Source: Clostridia bacterium
Lineage (GTDB): Bacteria > Bacillota > Clostridia > Oscillospirales > CAG-272
Assembly: GCA_017629395.1 (NCBI GenBank)
Contig: JAGBXH010000414.1
Location: 1 to 8,181 of the forward strand
DNA length: 8,181 bases
Reading direction: 5' to 3'
Part shown: positions 1 to 6,900 of the stretch, piece after piece
How the letters are laid out: each line of letters opens with the position of its first letter
How positions within the stretch are numbered: position 1 is the first letter of the stretch
Position numbers and translations under genes: made by a program
The notes under the pieces: model-generated
Database searches by the model: none
Told to the model about the DNA's origin: nothing
What the model saw: only the letters and a program-made list of their open reading frames with translations

Positions 1-510
1 ATGGATTTTATGACGCTTTGTGCAGAGCGGTATTCGGTGCGCTCGTATCTGCCCGATCCCGTGCCCCAAGAGGTACTTTCGAAAATTCTGCGCGCAGGAC
101 AGCTTGCGCCCACCGCAAAGAATCATCAATCGCAAAAGATATTCGTCATGCAAAGCCCCGAGGCAAAGGCAAAGCAGCAAGCGCTGCACGCTTGCTACGG
201 TGCTCCCTTAGTGCTCTTGGTGTGCGGTGACGAGGAAATTGCCTGCAACCGCCCCGTAACGCATCATTCCATGGCGGAAATGGACGCCTCCATCGTGGCA
301 ACGCACATGATGCTGGCTGCAAAGTCGCTGGGTGTGGACTCGACCTGGATCTGCGCCTTTGACCACGCCATGGCAAGCGAGCTGTTCTGCCTGCCCGATC
401 ACGTCAAGCCGCATCTTTTGCTTGCGCTTGGCTATCCCGCGCCCGACGGCACGCCCTCGCCCAGACACACCGACCGCAAGCCGCTGGAGCAGACGGTGAC
501 ATACCTTTAA
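1..510 (+). CDS. Nitroreductase family protein (small, FMN-dependent type)
   Basis: The 169-residue product looks like a short member of the nitroreductase superfamily: cytoplasmic flavoenzymes that use FMN and NAD(P)H to reduce nitro groups, quinones or other electron acceptors. Visible family marks are an N-terminal Arg10-x-Ser12-x-Arg14 pattern expected to hold the FMN phosphate, an Ala-Pro-Thr-Ala-x-Asn-x-Gln segment at 36-43 (the usual APSAxNxQP region), an acidic residue in the central helix (Asp95) followed by a Leu-Ala-Ala-x-x-Leu-Gly helix at 105-111, Trp116-Ile-x-Ala-Phe120, and a C-terminal Ala-Leu-Gly-Tyr-Pro at 142-146 followed by the usual Arg-Lys-Pro-Leu-Glu tail. About 170 residues is normal for the compact members. 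The ATG is the first base of the window, so its ribosome binding site is not visible and an earlier start cannot be excluded, although Met1 matches the usual family start. The physiological substrate cannot be read from the sequence. It lies 127 bases before the ABC operon, with a palindromic element between, so co-transcription is uncertain. Confidence 0.88.
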   Translation: MDFMTLCAERYSVRSYLPDPVPQEVLSKILRAGQLAPTAKNHQSQKIFVMQSPEAKAKQQALHACYGAPLVLLVCGDEEIACNRPVTHHSMAEMDASIVATHMMLAAKSLGVDSTWICAFDHAMASELFCLPDHVKPHLLLALGYPAPDGTPSPRHTDRKPLEQTVTYL

Positions 511-522
511 TTTAATAACGCT

Positions 523-590
523 CCGTAGGGGCGATATATTTCGGCAAAGCCGAAATCCGAATCGCCCGCTAAAGAGCATCGCCCCTACGG
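523..590. repeat. Nested palindromic element (REP/MITE-like) between genes
   Basis: A perfect 13-base inverted repeat (CCGTAGGGGCGAT at 523-535, ATCGCCCCTACGG at 578-590) encloses a second perfect hairpin (ATTTCGGC at 538-545, AAA loop, GCCGAAAT at 549-556). A further ATCGCCC at 561-567 could pair with GGGCGAT at 529-535 in place of the outer right arm, so two alternative folds are possible. No run of T follows the right arm, so it is a poor intrinsic terminator. GTAGGGGCGA-type ends on intergenic palindromes are, from memory, frequent in Clostridia genomes as dispersed repeats. With only one copy in this window its repetitive nature is an inference. It could still stabilise or attenuate the nitroreductase transcript. 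Confidence 0.7.
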
Positions 591-624
591 TATCCCGTTT
601 ATGACTGTTCAATCGAATTTTTGA

Positions 625-630
625 AAGGAG
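625..630 (+). promoter_or_regulatory. Ribosome binding site of the ABC ATPase gene
   Basis: AAGGAG lies 7 bases before the ATG at 638, an ideal Shine-Dalgarno spacing, and fixes that start. I found no convincing -35/-10 pair in 591-624. The ABC operon promoter may therefore be weak or non-standard, may lie inside the palindrome, or transcription may come through from the nitroreductase gene. Confidence 0.85.
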
Positions 631-637
631 AGATCCT

Positions 638-1624
638 ATGGAACAAAACAAAACCGTGCTTTCCATCAAGCACGTATCCAAGCACCTTGGCAAACGCAAG
701 ATCCTCTCGGATATCACGCTGGACGTTAAGGAAGGCGAGATATTCGGATTTTTGGGCCCGAACGGTTCGGGTAAGACCACCACGATCAAGCTGATTTTGG
801 GACTTTTACGCATGGAGAGCGGTGAGATCAGCATTTGCGGTCACGACAACGTCAAGGAGTTTGAGGACGCCATGCGCTGCGTGGGCGGCATTATCGTAAA
901 CCCCGAGATGTACAAGTATCTGACAGGCAGACAGAATCTGGAGCAGTATGCTCGTATGTATCCCGATCTGCCCCGCGAGAGAGTAGACGAGGTCATCCGC
1001 CTTGTGCGCATGGAGAGCCGCATTGACGATAAGATCGCCAAGTATTCGCTTGGTATGCGCCAGCGTCTGGGCATTGCGCAGGCGGTGCTGCATAACCCCC
1101 GCTTGCTCATTCTGGACGAGCCGACCAACGGTCTTGACCCTGCAGGCATCAAGGAGCTGCGTGACGTGCTCAAAACGCTGTCGCGCGAGCAGGGCGTGGC
1201 GGTATTCGTATCCAGCCATATGCTGTCCGAGCTGCAGCTGATGTGCGACCGTGTGGGCATTATTGACCGCGGTGTGACCGTGGGCTATCGCTCGCTGGAC
1301 GCGGACGGTATGATCGAGGAGGACGAGGCAGCGCACTATACCTTGGAAACGCCGGATGGAGAAAAGGCAGTAGAATTGCTTTCGGCAAGCGCACTTTGCA
1401 CGGGTGCGCAGTATGACGGTGCGCTGAGCTTTGACGCCGTATGCGACAGCGTGCCCGAGATCGTTTCGCTTTTGTGCCGTGAGGGCGTGCGCGTGTACGG
1501 CCTTGCAAGACAAAAGAAATCCTTGGAAGATACCTTCCTTGAAATGACCGATACGGCGGACGTGGGCACGCAGCCCGTCGTCGAAAAGCAACGCCGCGCA
1601 GCGAAAGGAGGAGAGGACGCATGA
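638..1624 (+). CDS. ABC transporter ATP-binding protein (BcrA/CcmA-type exporter subunit)
   Basis: The 328-residue protein is the nucleotide-binding subunit that hydrolyses ATP on the cytoplasmic side to drive the permease encoded next to it. The domain is complete in order: Walker A Gly-Pro-Asn-Gly-Ser-Gly-Lys-Thr at 40-47; a Gly-Gly-Ile-Ile-Val-Asn-Pro stretch at 83-89 followed by Leu-Thr-Gly-Arg-Gln-Asn-Leu (95-101), as in BcrA-like ATPases; the signature Tyr-Ser-Leu-Gly-Met-Arg-Gln at 136-142; Walker B Leu-Leu-Ile-Leu-Asp at 156-160 with catalytic Glu161; the D-loop Gly-Leu-Asp at 165-167; and the switch His194. The Q-loop position appears to be Val87 instead of Gln or Glu. About 105 residues follow the ATPase core, as is common in this exporter group, and end in a charged tail. 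The stop codon overlaps the permease start by 4 bases (ATGA), so the two are translationally coupled. BcrA-type pairs export antimicrobial peptides, lipids or unknown compounds. The substrate cannot be told here. Confidence 0.95.
   Translation: MEQNKTVLSIKHVSKHLGKRKILSDITLDVKEGEIFGFLGPNGSGKTTTIKLILGLLRMESGEISICGHDNVKEFEDAMRCVGGIIVNPEMYKYLTGRQNLEQYARMYPDLPRERVDEVIRLVRMESRIDDKIAKYSLGMRQRLGIAQAVLHNPRLLILDEPTNGLDPAGIKELRDVLKTLSREQGVAVFVSSHMLSELQLMCDRVGIIDRGVTVGYRSLDADGMIEEDEAAHYTLETPDGEKAVELLSASALCTGAQYDGALSFDAVCDSVPEIVSLLCREGVRVYGLARQKKSLEDTFLEMTDTADVGTQPVVEKQRRAAKGGEDA
1605..1613 (+). promoter_or_regulatory. Ribosome binding site of the permease gene, inside the ATPase gene
   Basis: AAGGAGGAG sits in the last codons of the ATPase gene, 7 bases before the permease ATG at 1621. 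It supports this start and shows that the permease can load its own ribosomes in addition to coupling through the ATGA overlap. Confidence 0.85.
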
Positions 1625-3618
1625 AGCAGTTGATCAAAAATGAGCTTATCAAGCTCCGCGCGCAAAAAACCTACGTCGTGCTTTCCTGCATCGTGCTGGC
1701 ACTTGTGATCGTTGTGTCCTTCTTTACCTCGGTGCTCATGACGCCCTTGAATATGCTGATCACGCACCGCAAGAATTTTTTGACCGAAAGTGCCGCTTAC
1801 TCCTGGGCGATTGAAAAGATCAAGGAAGACCCCGACAGCGCGCTTGCGGGTGTTTTGCGCACGGTCTTTAAGGATCCCAAATCCAAATCGGACGAGATGC
1901 GCGAGCAGGCAGAAGAGGAGTGGGAGAACGGCTATAAATCCGCTTACGTGGAGAGCATGGCGTACGCTGCGTTCTTCGACCTTGCCGAGCAAAATGCTCT
2001 TGAGGATTGGGTCGTGGAGAGCGTACGAAGCAGTCTGCTTGGTCTGTACCGTTGGAGAGAGGTCTACGAGGGTGTCGGGAGCGGCAAATACACCGCAGAG
2101 GATATCAATAATGACACGTATCTGTTTTATCTGCTGACCGAATTCCCTTATGCCGATCAGGTAGAGGAGGAGATGTGGTTCGACATGTCCTGGGACTATG
2201 ATCCCGAAACGGAGAAAAGCACCGTCAAGTTCTATCGCCTTGACGATATGGGATTGCGCCAAGAGTGCACGCTTGCCGAGGTGCTGGAGGCGATCTCGGT
2301 CTATAAGCCGATCTGTGATCGAATGATCGAGGAAACAGAGCAGTACGCGCTGACCATTGAGCCGGATGGCTATTACGATGCGCTGATCATGCAGGAGCAG
2401 GGTGAGCTGAGCAATGCCCGCGAAGCGCTTGCAAAGATTGAGGACGCTCTGGCAAATCCCGATCCCAATGATACGAACCCCGAGTACACACGTGCGTATA
2501 ACGAGATGGAGCTGGCACATTGCCAAGGCACGATTGAGGATATTGAGCGCGTCATTGCTGCGTATGAGGTTCTTAAAGAAAAGGGCGCAAGCCCGAGCGG
2601 AAATGCATTTGCGCTGGTAAAACAAGTATTGCCCGATGCCCTGGAGATGCGCCGCAGCAACATGCGCCGCGTGATGGAAAGTGAGATAAACGGTGACTTT
2701 ATCCTGCTTGCCAAGGCGCAGCAAAGCAACTTCAAGCATCAGATCCGTGTGTATGACAAGGCGATCGTTGCCATTGAATATGCCTATACGCACGACGTGC
2801 TGCCCGAGGATATGCATCAGAGCAGTGCAAAAGCCACGCTGATCAATAATTTGTCCACCGCGTCGTTTTTGATCAGCGCGATCACGGTCGTGCTTGCCAG
2901 CATGATTTTGTCGCGCGAGTTTGCAACAGGCACGGTCAGACTGTGGGTCATTCGCCCCAAGACCAGAAGCAAGCTGCTTGGCTCCAAGATCGCCACGCTG
3001 CTTATGTACGTTTGTGCCATGATGGGTGCAAGCTTTGTCATAACGTATATTTTTGCGCTGCTCAATCATTTTATTGACCTGTTCTTCTACGGAGAGAGCA
3101 CGCTGTTCGTCAATAATTACGGCGTACTGTTCGGCAAAGCCTTTGCCATTCCCGCGATCGCAGAGCATTTGTGGGCACTTGTCGTGCTGACGCTGCCCGT
3201 GATTTTGTATGCGATGCTGTGCCTGTTTGTCAGCGTGCTGACCAAGAAGGGCGTGCTGAGCATTGTGTGCGGTATGATCGTGTTGATGTTTGCAAAGGAT
3301 ATTCAGGCACTTGCGCTGATCGTTGCCAACTACACGGGCGTGTTCGGATACGCGCTGCAGATCACCGTGCTGCCGTATCTGGGTATGGACAGATTGCTTG
3401 TCACCGCGCTGGATTTCGGTGCTTCGGCAGGACTGATGGGTATGCTGGACGGACTTGGCGCGCTGACGGGACTTGAGGATATGCTCATGTCGACGATCTG
3501 GGGCGCGATGCCTTACGTTTGCTCCTCCTTTGTAGGCGTGGGCGTGTTGGTTGCGCACATCGTGCTGATCATTCTGGCAAGTCTGTTTGCCTTTAAGAGA
3601 ACGCAGATCAAGAGCTGA
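1621..3618 (+). CDS. ABC-2 type transporter permease with a large extracytoplasmic domain
   Basis: This 665-residue membrane protein is the channel partner of the upstream ATPase. The N-terminus has the usual cytoplasmic Lys-x-Glu-Leu-x-Lys-Leu segment followed by a first membrane helix at about 17-40. A long hydrophilic region (about 41-408) follows. It is rich in acidic residues and aromatics, has a Glu/Ala-rich probably helical part at about 255-320, and should lie outside the membrane. Further membrane helices are predicted at about 411-431, 456-485, 517-540, 545-572 and 635-657. The loop Ser-Arg-Glu-Phe-Ala-Thr-Gly-Thr-Val-Arg (431-440) with Arg-Pro-Lys-Thr-Arg (445-449) is the classic cytoplasmic coupling motif of ABC-2 permeases, which contacts the ATPase. 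Six helices with one large loop between helices 1 and 2 fits the exporter family. The gene ends just before a strong terminator, so it is the last gene of the operon. The substrate is unknown. Confidence 0.92.
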   Translation: MKQLIKNELIKLRAQKTYVVLSCIVLALVIVVSFFTSVLMTPLNMLITHRKNFLTESAAYSWAIEKIKEDPDSALAGVLRTVFKDPKSKSDEMREQAEEEWENGYKSAYVESMAYAAFFDLAEQNALEDWVVESVRSSLLGLYRWREVYEGVGSGKYTAEDINNDTYLFYLLTEFPYADQVEEEMWFDMSWDYDPETEKSTVKFYRLDDMGLRQECTLAEVLEAISVYKPICDRMIEETEQYALTIEPDGYYDALIMQEQGELSNAREALAKIEDALANPDPNDTNPEYTRAYNEMELAHCQGTIEDIERVIAAYEVLKEKGASPSGNAFALVKQVLPDALEMRRSNMRRVMESEINGDFILLAKAQQSNFKHQIRVYDKAIVAIEYAYTHDVLPEDMHQSSAKATLINNLSTASFLISAITVVLASMILSREFATGTVRLWVIRPKTRSKLLGSKIATLLMYVCAMMGASFVITYIFALLNHFIDLFFYGESTLFVNNYGVLFGKAFAIPAIAEHLWALVVLTLPVILYAMLCLFVSVLTKKGVLSIVCGMIVLMFAKDIQALALIVANYTGVFGYALQITVLPYLGMDRLLVTALDFGASAGLMGMLDGLGALTGLEDMLMSTIWGAMPYVCSSFVGVGVLVAHIVLIILASLFAFKRTQIKS

Positions 3619-3631
3619 TCGTCATATGATC

Positions 3632-3665
3632 AAGCCCCTTGCGAGATTTTTGCAAGGGGCTTTTT
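3632..3665 (+). terminator. Rho-independent terminator of the ABC operon
   Basis: An 11-base-pair perfect stem (AAGCCCCTTGC at 3632-3642 and GCAAGGGGCTT at 3652-3662) with a 9-base loop runs into five T residues at 3661-3665. It starts 14 bases after the permease stop codon. It isolates the ABC operon from the lipoprotein gene. Confidence 0.93.
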
Positions 3666-3739
3666 GTGTGCAAGCAGGGCAAATGCCCTCTGCCTTTGCA
3701 ATCTCTGCACCGATGATTGATATTTCGACACGAAAACGA

Positions 3740-3768
3740 TTGCTTTTTTTTCAGATGTGTGATATAAT
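3740..3768 (+). promoter_or_regulatory. Extended -10 (sigma-A type) promoter of the lipoprotein gene
   Basis: A perfect TATAAT at 3763-3768 is preceded by TGA (a TGn extended -10 element at 3760-3762). Seventeen bases upstream of the -10 lies TTGCTT (3740-3745), a half-match to the -35 consensus. Transcription should start near 3775, giving a leader of about 58 bases. The leader could form only a weak 5-bp hairpin (TCGGG at 3785-3789 with CCCGA at 3801-3805). A T-rich run at 3744-3751 lies in the spacer. No operator-like repeat is evident. Confidence 0.8.
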
Positions 3769-3818
3769 ATAAACTGACTAATTTTCGGGATAGATTCTTA
3801 CCCGAGTTTGATTCGATC

Positions 3819-3824
3819 AGGAGG
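3819..3824 (+). promoter_or_regulatory. Ribosome binding site of the lipoprotein gene
   Basis: A perfect AGGAGG lies 8 bases before the ATG at 3833. It decides this start, which also opens directly into a lipoprotein signal peptide. Confidence 0.9.
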
Positions 3825-3832
3825 AAAGAAGA

Positions 3833-3904
3833 ATGAAATTAAAGTATGCCTACATACTTGCCGTGACGGTGCTGATCGCGTGCCTTGCGCTGTTTGCCGC
3901 GTGC
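3833..3904 (+). other. Lipoprotein signal peptide with lipobox (residues 1-24)
   Basis: A short basic start (Lys2, Lys4) leads into a hydrophobic stretch ending Leu-Phe-Ala-Ala-Cys24, followed by Asp25 and a polar Thr/Gln/Pro-rich linker to about residue 35. Prolipoprotein diacylglyceryl transferase and signal peptidase II would process it at Cys24. An earlier Leu-Ile-Ala-Cys17 also resembles a lipobox, but the hydrophobic core continues past it, so Cys24 is the better choice. The encoded acidic Asp at +2 has no sorting meaning in a Gram-positive cell. Confidence 0.85.
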
Positions 3905-6900
3905 GATACCACACAGCAGGTCGAGCCGCCCGTGCAGTATGATCTGAGCTTTAGTGCTGACGGCATAATCTGTCGCACGATACAGATCAGTGGCGACGAG
4001 TCTGTCACTCTGCAGGAAGCCCCCGCCAAGGAGGGGTACATCTTCAACGGTTGGTTCTTTGATGAGGGCACATGGACACAGTTGTTCTATGCGGAGGCAT
4101 TTAAGGATAAGGCGATCGATCACGATGTGACGGTTTATGCCAAGTACACCCCTGTGAAATATGCCGTGAATTATTTGCCAAACGGTGTGCTTCACGACAG
4201 TGTGACCGAATATACCATTGAGCAGCAGGCTGAGCTGAAGGCTGCGACCCGTGAGCACTACGACTTTGTCGGTTGGTTTACCGACGAAGCGTGCACCCAG
4301 CAGATCTATGAGATCGCACAGGGCACGACGGGCAATCTGACGCTGTACGCAAAGTTTGTTCCCACCGAATATAAGGCGATCTTTATGGACGGTGAGAGCG
4401 TGGTTGCCGAGGTCCCCTATACGGTTGAGAGCAAGAGCATCAAGGCACCTGCAGTTCCTGAGCATGCGGGATATACGGGTGAATGGGAAGCGTTTGAGCT
4501 TGTGCCCGGCGGCATCAAGGTAAACGCAAAGTACACGCCCGTGGATTACAAGATCACCTATGAGGGTGTCAAGGCAACAGAGCATAAGAATCCTGCAGGC
4601 TATAACGCAACCGAGCTGCCTCTTCTCTTGTTGGAAGCAACGCGCGAGCATTACATCTTTGTCGGCTGGTATTCCGATGCAGAGCTGACCAAGGCTGTGA
4701 CGGAGATCGCAGCAGGCACGGTCGGAGATCTGACCCTGTATGCCAAGTTTGTTCCTACCGAATATAAGGCAACCTTTATGGACGGCGAGAGCGTGGTTGC
4801 CGAGATCGTCTATACGGTGGAAACCGAGAGCATCGAGGCTCCCGCAGTGCCCGAGCACGCAGGCTTTGCCGGCAAGTGGGAAAAGTTTGAGCTGACCCCC
4901 GGCGGCATTACGGTAAAAGCCGAATATACCGAGATTGATTATACGATCACCTATGAAGGCGTTATGCCCGAGGAATTTGAAAACCCTGCAGGCTATAAGG
5001 TCACGGATGAGGCGATTGTGCTTAACGATGCAACGCGTCAATATTACAAGTTTGACGGCTGGTACACCGATGCGGAATATACCAATCGTCTGACCGAGAT
5101 CGCAGCGGGAACGGTGGGCGACCTTGTATTGTATGCAAAGTGGACGCCCGTGGAATACACCGTCATTTATCTGGACGGCAACACGGTGGTTGCCGAGATC
5201 ATTTATACGGTAGAGACCGAGAGCGTTACTGCTCCTGAGGTGCCCGTGCATCCCGGCTATACCGGTGCATGGGAGGCGTATGAGCTTGTGCCCGGCGGTA
5301 TGACCGTCAATGCTTTGTACGAGATCATCACCTATACTGTGACTTATGAGAATACCAAGGATGTCTTGCACGGCAATCCCCTTACGTACGTTGTCACCGA
5401 TGAGACCGTCGTGCTTGCAGATCTTGCAAAGGACGGATACGTCTTTGAAGGCTGGTATGCAGGCGACGTTCGCGTAACTGAGATCGCGCAGGGCAGCACG
5501 GGAGATGTGGTGCTGACCGCAAAGTGGACGCCTATTGTGTACAATGTCAAGCTGCACTTTGATCCTGCTTGGGGCAAATATGCAGAAGGAATCAAAAATC
5601 CCGTTACCTTTACCGTAGAGGACACCATGGTGCTGGAAGAGCTTGTCTGCCTGATCCCCGGCTACGTATTTGACGGCTGGTATACCGAAAAGAACGTGGG
5701 CGAGGGCGGCGAGATTCGCGAGCTGATCGCGCACGTCGGTGACGTGGAGCTGTATGCACACTTCGTGCCCAAGGTATATACCATTACCTACGTTGGCGCA
5801 GAGGGCGCGACCAACGTCAACCCCGGTATGTACACCATTGAATCTCAGGCAATCAATCTGCTGCCTGCAAGCAAGGTGGGTTACATTTTCGGCGGCTGGT
5901 ATCTGGATGAGGCTTTGTCGATCCCTGCATCGCTGCTGATCCCCGAGGGCAGCATGGGCGATATGACACTGTACACCAAGTGGACGCCCGTGACCTATAC
6001 CATTGAATACGATGCAGACGGCGGCGTGCTTCCCGAAAACCCCGTTGTTTACAATATCACGCAGACGCTGACGCTGCAGGCACCCACCAAAGCCGGCTAC
6101 GTTTTCAAGGGCTGGTATATGGCAGTCGAGCAGAAGGATGAGTTGGAAAATGATGATGGAAATGAAAGCATAACGGAGATTCTCGTTACGCAAATCACGC
6201 CCGGCATGACAGGCAATCTCAAGCTGGTTGCACGCTGGACTCCTATTTATTATTCCATTACATATCATCTGTACGGTGGCGAAAATCCGCAAATGAGTAT
6301 GTCTGATCTGTTGGCAGGCAATCTGACTGGCAATTTGCCGCTCTATACTGCTGAAGTTCCCATGATCCCGTTGTTCCCGGCAACCAAGCCCGGCTACAAA
6401 TTTGAGGGCTGGTATTCCGATCCCACGTACACCTCGCGCGTGATGATGATTCAAACGAGCGAGTGTAAGGATGTGGTGCTTTACGCGAAGTGGAGTTTGA
6501 TGACTTATAAGATCGAATACGTGTTGCCTGAGAGTGCAGAGCATGAAAACATAGATTCTTATACTGTGCTGGATGGGATTACAGTTCTGCTTCCTGCTAC
6601 CATGCCCGGTTATACTTTTGACGGTTGGTATAAGGATCCCGAGTTTAAGAGTGTCGTAACACACATTGCCGGTACGGGTGAATATGGAGATGTGACGCTG
6701 TATCCTAAGTTTGTTCCTGAAAGCTATCATATTTGGCTGGGTACAGAAGAGGCAGATGAATTTGTTGTAATCTTCAATTACAACAATGAGGAAGAACAGC
6801 TTGTTACCCAGACGGTTTCTATGAATCAAGGACTCGTATTCCCTGAAGTACCTGTAAGAGCGGGGTATTTGTTTGCTGGTTGGTATGAAAGTGCTGACTT

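Noticed and set aside
1336..3558. A 740-codon minus-strand open frame opposite the permease gene.
   Set aside because: It has the same codon-phase relation and cause: the permease lacks TTA, CTA and TCA in this stretch. The product is His/Gln/Arg-rich with no domain, and the sense strand has a clear membrane-protein reading with a ribosome binding site.
3676..3689. Small inverted repeat AGGGCA / TGCCCT downstream of the terminator.
   Set aside because: The arms are 6 bases with only 2 bases between them, with no T-run and no conserved context. This is expected by chance next to the real terminator.
3785..3805. Possible riboswitch or leader hairpin before the lipoprotein gene.
   Set aside because: Only a 5-bp stem with an 11-base loop can be drawn in a leader of about 58 bases, too small for a known riboswitch class.
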